Shown one piece after another: positions 1-5,338 of a stretch of 12,203 nt of DNA (within the stretch, counting starts at the first letter, position 1; each line of letters opens with the position of its first letter). The notes below the pieces were generated by a model. That model had not been told where the DNA came from, did not search any database, and was given only the letters and a program-made list of their open reading frames with translations. The DNA is from JBBDWJ01 sp040902925. Lineage in GTDB: Bacteria; Acidobacteriota; Terriglobia; Bryobacterales; UBA6623. Position numbers and translations under genes: made by a program. Location of the stretch: positions 1-12,203 of the forward strand of contig JBBDWJ010000329.1 in NCBI GenBank assembly GCA_040902925.1, in the 5' to 3' direction.

Positions 1-28
1 CTCCCTCAGCGCGCCCCTCTATTGATTG

Positions 29-53
29 CCCTCGATTGCCTGCCCCTCGATTG
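29..53. repeat. short direct repeat CCCTCGATTG
   Basis: CCCTCGATTG occurs at 29-38 and again at 44-53 (period 15), and a looser copy (ATTGATTGCC) lies just before at 21-30. The stretch is non-coding as far as can be seen. It lies near the window edge, so the array may continue to the left. No function is assigned. Confidence 0.5.
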
Positions 54-78
54 AGAAGGTGGCTTGTCCTTTTCCGAA
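38..78 (+). repeat. dispersed intergenic repeat, copy A (partner at 12144-12173)
   Basis: GCCTGCCCCTCGA (38-50) differs at one base from GCCTGTCCCTCGA at 12144-12156. In both places it is followed, after a variable spacer, by the identical 11-mer CCTTTTCCGAA (68-78 and 12163-12173). Two matched blocks in the same order suggest a dispersed intergenic element rather than chance. Here the upstream hairpin arm seen in the right-hand copy is not preserved. Confidence 0.5.
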
Positions 79-177
79 CAGCCATAACGGCGGTCGCCCG
101 GCAATCGCAAGATTCGACAACGCTCGGTTCGTTACAGAACCTCGCGGGCGCAGCCGTCCTTGGATCGATGAAACGGG

Positions 178-238
178 TGAGCCGTCAAGACACTCAGACG
201 GTGGACTATCCCAACGAGGGGTAGCCGGAAGAAAAGGA
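178..238 (+). promoter_or_regulatory. structured 5' leader of the YciE-type gene, with ribosome binding site
   Basis: Two hairpins can be drawn just before the ribosome binding site. The first pairs GCCGTC (181-186) with GACGGT (197-202) around a 10-nt loop. The second pairs CTATCCC (206-212) with GGGGTAG (218-224) around the loop AACGA, and flanking GG/CC (203-204, 225-226) can extend it past a bulged A. The Shine-Dalgarno AAAGGA (233-238) sits 7 nt before the ATG at 246. A second GCCGTC at 153-158 could compete for the same GACGG arm. TGAGCCGTCAAGA (178-190) is identical to 5262-5274 in the permease leader, where a similar two-hairpin layout occurs. I recognise no known riboswitch class. 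The rest of 1-177 holds no convincing gene or promoter. Confidence 0.4.
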
Positions 239-245
239 ACCACCC

Positions 246-788
246 ATGCCCATCACCGCTGTAGAAGATCTACTGGTCGACGAATTGCGAGACTTACTCG
301 ATGCCGAAAAGCAACTGGTCAAGGCGCTCGGCAAGATGACCAAAGCGGCCTCGGACGACGAATTGAAAAAGGCCTTTGAGAGCCACCGCTCCGAGACCGA
401 GAAACAAGTCGAGAGGCTCGGCACGGCGCTCGAAACGCTGGAGCAGCCGGTGCGCGGGAAAACCTGCAAGGCTATGCAGGGTTTGGTCAAAGAAGGCCAG
501 GAGATCATCGAGCAGGCCGAAGACGCTCCCGAGCCGTTGGCCGACGCGGCCCTTATCGCAGCCGCCCAAAAGGTCGAGCACTACGAGATCGCTAGCTACG
601 GAACGGCCTGCGCCCTGGCCGAAATTGCCGACGAGCAGGACGTGCTCGAGCTGCTCGGGCAGTCGCTCGATGAAGAGAAACAGGCCGACGAAAAGCTGAC
701 TCAGATCTGCCAGCGATTATTGCGCGATTTCACGGGCCTCGAAAACGAATCGAACCGCCAGGGGGCCGCGAAAGCCGCTAGCAGGTAA
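246..788 (+). CDS. ferritin-like YciE/YciF-type protein (DUF892)
   Basis: The 180-residue product matches the DUF892/YciE-YciF pattern: an all-helical, ferritin-like four-helix bundle, usually about 160-170 residues. Such proteins are cytoplasmic, carry a probable di-metal site and are often induced by stress; their biochemical role is poorly defined. The N-terminal segment MPITAVEDLLVDELRDLLDA and the EHYEIASYGT block at residues 111-120 are the most typical parts. Candidate metal ligands are acidic residues and His in the helices, such as Glu21, Glu50, Glu111/His112 and Glu143/Glu144; this is inferred by family analogy. The last 20 residues (from about 161) are polar and Ala-rich, probably a disordered tail. 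The ATG has a good Shine-Dalgarno (AAAGGA, 7 nt upstream). It appears monocistronic, with a large inverted repeat 17 bp beyond the stop. The family call is firm; the function is not. Confidence 0.9.
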   Translation: MPITAVEDLLVDELRDLLDAEKQLVKALGKMTKAASDDELKKAFESHRSETEKQVERLGTALETLEQPVRGKTCKAMQGLVKEGQEIIEQAEDAPEPLADAALIAAAQKVEHYEIASYGTACALAEIADEQDVLELLGQSLDEEKQADEKLTQICQRLLRDFTGLENESNRQGAAKAASR

Positions 789-804
789 GGTCGTTGTAGG
801 GGGC

Positions 805-868
805 GGGGACAGTCACCCGGTCCACGATCGATTGTTGATTCCGCAGCGCGCGTCGGGTGACTGTCCCC
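805..868. repeat. 15-bp perfect inverted repeat (REP-like palindrome)
   Basis: GGGGACAGTCACCCG (805-819) is the exact reverse complement of CGGGTGACTGTCCCC (854-868), with a 34-nt loop. It starts 17 bp after the yciE-type stop. There is no T-tract after the right arm, so it is a poor classical terminator, though it would stabilise an mRNA 3' end. Palindromes with a gtgactgtcccc core resemble repetitive extragenic palindromes associated with REP transposases in other bacteria; that link is from memory and inferred. The rest of the gap (789-1000) carries a second small hairpin and the lepB promoter region. Confidence 0.75.
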
Positions 869-891
869 TCGCGCCGCTGCCTGTCGCCCTC

Positions 892-907
892 GCGCACCCT
901 CGTGCGC
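892..907. repeat. small hairpin GCGCAC/GTGCGC
   Basis: A 6-bp perfect stem, GCGCAC (892-897) with GTGCGC (902-907), closes a CCTC loop. It lies directly after GCCTGTCGCCCTCG (879-892), a variant of the GCCTGYCCCTCG motif found in three other intergenic gaps of this window, with a 2-nt insertion. Confidence 0.45.
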
Positions 908-965
908 TCCCCCTGGCGCCGACGCTACGGGGTAGAAACCATCGGTTCCCGTTGACCCTTTGGGC

Positions 966-995
966 TACAATAAGGCCGTGAGTTTCCCAAAGAGG
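966..995 (+). promoter_or_regulatory. candidate -10 box and ribosome binding site of lepB
   Basis: TACAAT (966-971) is a near-consensus -10 box placed to give a leader of about 23 nt. No good -35 is present at the 17-bp spacing. TTGACC at 952-957 looks like a -35 but sits only 8 bp from the -10. AAAGAGG (989-995) is a Shine-Dalgarno with 5-nt spacing to the GTG at 1001 and decides that start codon. Confidence 0.45.
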
Positions 996-1000
996 TTTTC

Positions 1001-1807
1001 GTGAACACGACCGAACAAGTTCTCGTGGAAAAAGCGGAGCCCCAGCAACAACCGGCGGCCCCTGCCGTGGCCGACCCCAACCGGCGCGGCGTTATCGCTG
1101 AATGGACCGTCACGATCCTGCTGTTGTTGTTCGGCACCACCACTCTGGTGCAGGCTTTCGTGATCCCGACCGGGTCGATGGAAGACTCGCTGCTGATCGG
1201 CGACCACCTACTCGTCGACAAGCTCAGCTACGCTCCCGCCGACGGCGTCGGCAAGTTTCTGCTGCCTTACCAGGAAGTGGAGCGCGGCGACATTATCGTC
1301 TTTCGCTACCCGATCGACTTGCAGCAGACTTTCGTCAAGCGCGTGGTCGGCGTGCCGGGTGACCGCGTCCGCATCGTCAACAAGCAGCTCTTGCTCAACG
1401 GCAATGTGGTGGAAGAGCCTTACCTCGTTCACAAGACCAGTTACATCGACGCCTATCGCGACAATTTTCCGTCCTCGCCCAACACGCAGGTTTATGAGCC
1501 GGCTATCGACATGCTCGAAAACCACGTCACCGACGGCGAAATCGTTGTTCCCGCGGGCCAATACTTCGCGATGGGAGACAACCGCGACCTTTCGCTCGAT
1601 AGCCGCTACTGGGGTTTCGTGCCGCGCGAAAACATCATCGGCAAGCCGTTGATTGTTTACTGGTCTTACGATGCGCCTACGGAACGGCTGTCCGACGCCG
1701 GCATCTCGCTCGACCATTTGCAGGACCTGGCAATGAATTTCTTCAGCAAGACGCGCTGGAGCCGCACGTTCTCTTTGATTCACCCTTACGACCTGACGCC
1801 TCAATGA
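1001..1807 (+). CDS. lepB: signal peptidase I
   Basis: This is a type I (S26) signal peptidase of 268 residues, the membrane enzyme that removes signal peptides from Sec/Tat-exported proteins on the outer face of the cytoplasmic membrane. A polar N-terminus rich in Gln, Pro and Ala (1-30) precedes one membrane helix (about 33-55). The catalytic Ser59 lies in IPTGSMEDSLLIGDHLLVDK, and the general-base Lys113 lies in FVKRVVGVPGD. The conserved GDNRDLSLDSRYWGFVP block spans 192-208. An insertion of roughly 40 residues before that block (about 145-185) is common in non-enteric family members. The start is GTG, supported by AAAGAGG 5 nt upstream. Its stop overlaps the manC start (ATGA, 1804-1807), so the two are probably co-transcribed and translationally coupled. 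The catalytic residues are intact, and the gene appears complete. Confidence 0.96.
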   Translation: MNTTEQVLVEKAEPQQQPAAPAVADPNRRGVIAEWTVTILLLLFGTTTLVQAFVIPTGSMEDSLLIGDHLLVDKLSYAPADGVGKFLLPYQEVERGDIIVFRYPIDLQQTFVKRVVGVPGDRVRIVNKQLLLNGNVVEEPYLVHKTSYIDAYRDNFPSSPNTQVYEPAIDMLENHVTDGEIVVPAGQYFAMGDNRDLSLDSRYWGFVPRENIIGKPLIVYWSYDAPTERLSDAGISLDHLQDLAMNFFSKTRWSRTFSLIHPYDLTPQ

Positions 1808-2901
1808 AGCAGCCCGACAAACGGGACCCCCACGCCTACGCCGTTGTACTGGCTGGAGGCCGTGGTACCCGTTTCTGGCCGCGCAGCCGCCGCCGCCTTC
1901 CCAAACAACTGCTGCCGGTGGTGAGCGACAAGCCGCTGCTGGTCGAAACCGTCGAGCGGCTCGCACCGCTGGTGCCGCCAGAGCGTGTCTGGGTGCTGAC
2001 CAGTGAGCTGCTGCGGGAACAAACGCTCGACCTGCTGCCGCAGATTCCCGACCACCAGATCATCGCCGAGCCCGACCAGCGCAACACCGGCCCCGCGATC
2101 GCCCTGGCGGCGCACCTTATCGGACACGAAGATCCCGACGCCGTACTGGGCGTGTTCCCTTCCGATCAGTTCATCTCGAAAACCAAGGTCTATCTGCAGG
2201 CGATCGAGCGGGCTTTCCGCGCGGCCCGCGGCAGCGATTTGATCGTGCTCGGCATTCGTCCTCGCTGGCCCGAAACCGGCTACGGCTATATCGAGTTTCC
2301 TGCCGGCGCCAAGCTGACGCCCGGCCGGGCGCAGCGCGTCGTCCGCTTTCGCGAGAAGCCAAAACTCGCGCAGGCGCGCCGCTTCGTCAAGGCCGGCCAT
2401 TTCCTGTGGAACAGCGGCACATTTTTTTGGCGCCACGACGTCATCGGCGACGCCATCCAGCGCTTTCTCCCGAAAACGGCGGCCGCTATCTCGAAAATCG
2501 CCCCGGTCTCATCCCCAGACTTCGCTCGCACTCTTGCCGAGCAGTATCCGCTCTGCGACGCGGACCTCTCGATCGACTACGGCGTCATCGAGCACGCCAA
2601 AAACATCGCCGGGTTCGCCTGCGCCGACTTTGGCTGGAGCGACGTTGGCAGTTGGCAGGCCGTCTACGATCTGCTCCCCAAGGACGCTTTTGGTAATGTG
2701 CGCCGCTCGCCCGTGATTCTCGGAGACGAATCGGGCAACTACATCGACGCCCCCGGCAAGCTCGTCGCCCTGATCGGCGTGCACGACCTGGTCGTGGTCG
2801 ACAGCCCCGACGCGCTGCTGATCTGCCCGCGCAAAGACGCTCAGAAAGTCTCCGCGCTGGTCAAAGCTCTCGAAAAGGAAGGACTGGAGGATCTGTTGTA
2901 A
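1804..2901 (+). CDS. manC: mannose-1-phosphate guanylyltransferase (GDP-mannose pyrophosphorylase)
   Basis: The enzyme makes GDP-mannose from mannose-1-phosphate and GTP in the cytoplasm, supplying mannose for polysaccharides, lipid-linked sugars or protein glycosylation. The nucleotidyltransferase signature LAGGRGTRFWPRSRRRLPKQ spans residues 16-35, with the catalytic Lys34. Further blocks are AEPDQRNTGPAIALAA (88-103), FPSD (118-121, the metal Asp), TGYGYIE (158-164), FREKP (182-186), WNSGTFFW (202-209), SIDYGVIEHAKN (256-267) and GWSDVGSW (278-284). At 365 residues it is the short type and lacks the C-terminal cupin isomerase domain of bifunctional ManC/AlgA. After FPSD there is Gln where many members have His. 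No independent Shine-Dalgarno is visible; the ATGA overlap with lepB suggests coupled translation. Other sugar-1-phosphate specificities cannot be fully excluded. Confidence 0.93.
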   Translation: MKQPDKRDPHAYAVVLAGGRGTRFWPRSRRRLPKQLLPVVSDKPLLVETVERLAPLVPPERVWVLTSELLREQTLDLLPQIPDHQIIAEPDQRNTGPAIALAAHLIGHEDPDAVLGVFPSDQFISKTKVYLQAIERAFRAARGSDLIVLGIRPRWPETGYGYIEFPAGAKLTPGRAQRVVRFREKPKLAQARRFVKAGHFLWNSGTFFWRHDVIGDAIQRFLPKTAAAISKIAPVSSPDFARTLAEQYPLCDADLSIDYGVIEHAKNIAGFACADFGWSDVGSWQAVYDLLPKDAFGNVRRSPVILGDESGNYIDAPGKLVALIGVHDLVVVDSPDALLICPRKDAQKVSALVKALEKEGLEDLL

Positions 2902-2906
2902 GATCC

Positions 2907-3140
2907 ATGCATATTCAGGGGCAAGGCTCGGGGAAGCGGCGATGGCCGGGTGGGTTCTGGCGGTCATTTATCGCCATCGTGGCCGGAAATACTCTGTACT
3001 ATTCCTTGCTTCGCTATCTGCCCGAGGCCGCGCAGCACCAGCCATTTCTGCTGGACTGGGGCTTGGTTGTGGACCTGTGGTTTTGTGTCGCCGTTTATGG
3101 ATTGACGCTGTTGTTTTGGCCGCTGCGAAAAGGGCGCTAG
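2907..3140 (+). CDS. small two-helix membrane protein of unknown function
   Basis: This 77-residue protein starts 5 bp after the manC stop and is almost certainly in the same transcript. After a basic N-terminus (GKRRW at 9-13) there are two hydrophobic segments, about 21-38 and 49-71, separated by a short stretch containing RYLPEAAQHQPFLLDW (36-51). The C-terminus is basic (PLRKGR), so both ends are probably cytoplasmic by the positive-inside rule. The nearest Shine-Dalgarno-like GGAGG (2886-2890) is 16 nt from the ATG, farther than usual, so initiation may depend on upstream translation. Coding is supported by an amphipathic, membrane-like composition and by the tight operon position. I do not recognise a named family. 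A role linked to the lepB or manC product is only a guess. Confidence 0.7.
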   Translation: MHIQGQGSGKRRWPGGFWRSFIAIVAGNTLYYSLLRYLPEAAQHQPFLLDWGLVVDLWFCVAVYGLTLLFWPLRKGR

Positions 3141-3190
3141 CGGGGATGAAAGCCAAGTTACAAAGAGCCGGAGTGCAGTTCGGTTGTGGG

Positions 3191-3430
3191 AGGCCCGTTC
3201 ACGGGCCTTGTCCGGCGCAGCCGGATTTTAGGCCGGTCGTTCACGGCCGGTATGCCGCGCTTCTGCTTTTTTCCCTCAGCCCGCTTCAAGCGGGCTTCCC
3301 TTTGCAGTTTCGGTCGTCGTGTTTGCATTCCGGAAGACCACTGAAAGCGGCCGTGGCCCATTCCTTTCGGGCCACCGAACCGGCCGTAAACAGCCCGACT
3401 TCGTCGGGACGAAGCCGCCTAAAGGCGGCT
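3191..3430. repeat. cluster of at least seven short GC-rich hairpins in the 3141-3612 gap
   Basis: Seven stem-loops lie in 240 bp: AGGCCCG/CGGGCCT (3191-3197/3202-3208), TCCGGC/GCCGGA (3211-3216/3220-3225), GGCCG/CGGCC (3231-3235/3244-3248), AGCCCGCT/AGCGGGCT (3278-3285/3289-3296), GTGGCCC/GGGCCAC (3353-3359/3369-3375, extended by CGGCC 3348-3352 with GGCCG 3382-3386), CCCGAC/GTCGGG (3394-3399/3403-3408) and AGCCGCC/GGCGGCT (3413-3419/3424-3430). Loops are mostly TTC- or AAA-containing. The first and third share CGTTCACGG and may be related copies. A looser GC-rich element with GCGTAAGCC lies at 3491-3515. Codon structure across the gap is poor and no gene is called in 3141-3612. The cluster could be decayed REP/MITE-like elements or a folded RNA. 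Confidence 0.7.
3211..3230 (+). terminator. probable intrinsic terminator of the lepB-manC operon
   Basis: A 6-bp GC-rich stem, TCCGGC/GCCGGA, with a GCA loop is followed directly by TTTTA. It lies 70 bp after the last operon gene. The T-tract is short, so termination may be weak; the preceding hairpin (3191-3208) could strengthen it. Confidence 0.5.
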
Positions 3431-3595
3431 CCCAGGGCATCCTTTTTCCAGGAATCCCATGGAGCGGCACACAAGAAAGGCCAAACTCAAGGCCCGGAGC
3501 GTAAGCCCCCCGGATGAAAGAACGCTGCCACTACGATGTCGAACGACACTGCCGCGATCAGGGCGGAGCTGGGTAAACGTATCTCAGATTCACGC

Positions 3596-3601
3596 TATCA
3601 T
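3596..3601 (+). promoter_or_regulatory. candidate -10 box for the GT-C gene, near-leaderless
   Basis: TATCAT ends 11 nt before the ATG at 3613, so the transcript would start only about 5 nt upstream of the start codon. No Shine-Dalgarno is visible before this ATG, which fits leaderless or near-leaderless initiation. No clear -35 was found. Confidence 0.25.
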
Positions 3602-3612
3602 CGCCGCCCCTT

Positions 3613-5103
3613 ATGAATCCGACTCTCCCCAGGGTCTATGCTCTCGCCGCGGCCAGCTTCATCGCAGCCTATTTCGTCTATTTCTCCATTGGCAGTCTGC
3701 TGGCGGAATTCACCCACGACGACTTGATGAATTGCTACCGGGCGTGGATTGCGCCGTTTCCGGAACTGCTGACCGACAACCTGCTGTTCTTCCGTTTCAC
3801 GCCCACCTACCGGCCGTTTGGCGCTGTCCTGTACAAGTTGTCCTTCGGGCTATTTGGGTTTGAGTTGTTTCCGTTGCGCGTTTTGTTGCTGCTGGTCCTC
3901 GCAGCTAACGTATTTCTGATCTACAAGATTTCGCGAATCTTGACCGGTTCGGTGGAAGTAGGATTGTTCGCGGCGTTGCTCCATGCTTACCACATGAAAC
4001 TGGCGCCGCTGTTGTACAACACGGGAACCCTGTATGACATTTTTGCTTTCTTCTTCTATTTCGCGGCTGTTGCGTTCTATGTAAGTATCCGCCGCTCAGG
4101 GAAAAACTTGCACGCGCTGCAAGGGCTGGTATTTTTGGCGCTCTATATTCTGGCGCTCGACTCCAAAGAGCTGGCGGCGTCGCTTCCGCTAACGCTCATC
4201 GCTTATGAACTGCTCTGGCATCCTCCTTCCCTCAACAAACCCGCCCTTTTGCACTGCTGTACTCGCCAGACCTGGCTCATCTGGGTCATGGCCGCGATGA
4301 CGGTGGCCTTTGCGATAGGACGGGTGTTTAACGAAGACGCCGGTATCAGCAGCCTCGGGCGCTATGGAGTGACGGTTTCCGCCGGAGAGTATCTGAACAA
4401 GACAGCTTTCTATCTCAACGAGTTCTTCTACTCGACATGGTTTGACGCTACCAGGGTGGGCGTTTTTGCGGTCCTGCTGCTCGCCGCTGGCGCGCTAAGC
4501 CGCTCGCGGGCGCTAGCGTTTGGCGCGGTTGTGTTTTTCGGCGGGATTCTCCCGATGGCCTTTATCGATCCGCGGGCGCTCAGCGCGGTTTACATTCCCC
4601 TGGCCGGCTTATCGATATACGGCGGTGTGCTGCTCGGCTTCGCGTGCAACCGGCTTCGGCGGATGTTTGCGAGGCAGGCGTGGCAGATAGCGGCATTCTT
4701 CGCCGTATTCGGGTTGACGGGGCTGTTTCTGATTCGCGTCCATCCGCACAACCTGCACATCTACGCCGCCTACACCGCGCCCTATAGCCAGATTCGCGAC
4801 GCCCGCGAGCAACTCCAGCGCCTCCACCCCGACTTCCCGATCGGTAGCAGCGTTCTGGTTGTCGACACGCCGTTCCCGCAATACTCGCCCGGATACAACA
4901 ACCTCTTCCTGATGCGGCTGGCCTACCACGATGAGTCGTTGAACGTGCAAGAAAAAGCGATGCTCGAAAAGAACCAGGAACCGCTCGTCCCTACCAACTA
5001 TAACTACCTACTGAGCTACGAGAACGGCCGCTGGTTCGACGTAGACCCGCCGACGCTTGAGGCTGGGCAGCCCGGAACGCCTGCGGCCACGAACGCACGG
5101 TAG
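3613..5103 (+). CDS. polytopic membrane protein, GT-C-type glycosyltransferase-like
   Basis: The 496-residue protein has roughly ten hydrophobic segments (for example 9-30, 86-108, 140-158, 168-182, 187-202, 221-238, 282-298, 301-318, 324-346, 357-376) and a soluble C-terminal part of about 120 residues. HDD at 35-37, in the first exterior loop, matches the acidic catalytic position of GT-C enzymes. RPFGAVLYKLSFGLFG (67-82), DSKELAASLPLTLIAYELL (183-201) and YIPLAGLSIY (327-336) recall O-mannosyltransferase/TMTC and ArnT-like proteins. Such enzymes use polyprenyl-phosphate sugars on the outer membrane face. Acceptor and sugar cannot be told from sequence; mannose is suggested by manC nearby. 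Codons look more T-rich than those of neighbours, and hairpin clusters flank the gene on both sides. No Shine-Dalgarno supports the start, but upstream extension is not evident and the HDD motif requires an early start. Confidence 0.72.
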   Translation: MNPTLPRVYALAAASFIAAYFVYFSIGSLLAEFTHDDLMNCYRAWIAPFPELLTDNLLFFRFTPTYRPFGAVLYKLSFGLFGFELFPLRVLLLLVLAANVFLIYKISRILTGSVEVGLFAALLHAYHMKLAPLLYNTGTLYDIFAFFFYFAAVAFYVSIRRSGKNLHALQGLVFLALYILALDSKELAASLPLTLIAYELLWHPPSLNKPALLHCCTRQTWLIWVMAAMTVAFAIGRVFNEDAGISSLGRYGVTVSAGEYLNKTAFYLNEFFYSTWFDATRVGVFAVLLLAAGALSRSRALAFGAVVFFGGILPMAFIDPRALSAVYIPLAGLSIYGGVLLGFACNRLRRMFARQAWQIAAFFAVFGLTGLFLIRVHPHNLHIYAAYTAPYSQIRDAREQLQRLHPDFPIGSSVLVVDTPFPQYSPGYNNLFLMRLAYHDESLNVQEKAMLEKNQEPLVPTNYNYLLSYENGRWFDVDPPTLEAGQPGTPAATNAR

Positions 5104-5158
5104 ACAGAAACCAGGGAGGCACGGCAACTGATTGGGCCCCGCAAATTTCTCGTAAATA

Positions 5159-5223
5159 CAGGCGTAAGCCTGCTCAAGTGGCGGCAGGCGCTCGCGCCTG
5201 TCCCTCGCCGCGAAACGGCGAGG
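5159..5223. repeat. cluster of three hairpins after the GT-C gene
   Basis: Three adjacent perfect stems are present: CAGGC/GCCTG with a GTAA loop (5159-5163/5168-5172), CAGGCGC/GCGCCTG (5185-5191/5194-5200) and CCTCGCCG/CGGCGAGG with a CGAAA loop (5203-5210/5216-5223). GCCTGTCCCTCG at 5196-5207 is identical to 12144-12155. The cluster begins 55 bp after the GT-C stop. It has no T-tract, so it is not an obvious terminator. Confidence 0.7.
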
Positions 5224-5255
5224 CCTCTGTGCTGCCCCTTTGACTGCACGGGTCA

Positions 5256-5333
5256 GCGGCCTGAGCCGTCAAGAGTTACGCAGGCGGTCTGCACATCCTT
5301 CGGATGATTGCGCGGCCTGACTGCTGAAAGGAG
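5256..5333 (+). promoter_or_regulatory. structured 5' leader of the orphan permease, with ribosome binding site
   Basis: GCCGTC (5265-5270) pairs with GGCGGT (5283-5288) with two G-U pairs. A second hairpin, CATCC/GGATG, closes a TTC loop (5294-5306). The 9-mer GCGGCCTGA occurs at 5256-5264 and 5312-5320; either GCCTG inside it can pair with CAGGC at 5281-5285, so alternative folds compete. TGAGCCGTCAAGA (5262-5274) matches the YciE-type leader exactly. The Shine-Dalgarno AAAGGAG (5327-5333) sits 5 nt before the GTG at 5339. A regulatory switch is inferred, not shown. Confidence 0.4.
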
Positions 5334-5338
5334 TGGCC

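Noticed and set aside
952..957. TTGACC as the -35 box of lepB
   Set aside because: Only 8 bp separate it from the TACAAT -10 box; about 17 is needed.
785..1000. Classical terminator at the 805-868 inverted repeat
   Set aside because: The 34-nt loop and lack of a T-tract do not fit intrinsic termination.
1208..1966. 252-codon minus-strand open frame across lepB and manC
   Set aside because: Lies opposite two clearly recognised enzymes and shows no family resemblance.
3191..3430. CRISPR array
   Set aside because: The hairpins differ in sequence and spacing; there are no constant repeats with regular unique spacers.
2942..3517. 191-codon open frame overlapping the small membrane gene and the hairpin cluster
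   Set aside because: Runs through the hairpins with low-complexity residues; the competing 77-residue frame has proper membrane helices and operon spacing.
3459..3863. 134-codon frame overlapping the start of the GT-C gene
   Set aside because: No recognisable protein features; the GT-C frame explains the shared region.
5333..5338. GTG at 5333 as the permease start
   Set aside because: The Shine-Dalgarno AAAGGAG at 5327-5333 overlaps this codon; the GTG at 5339 has proper 5-nt spacing.
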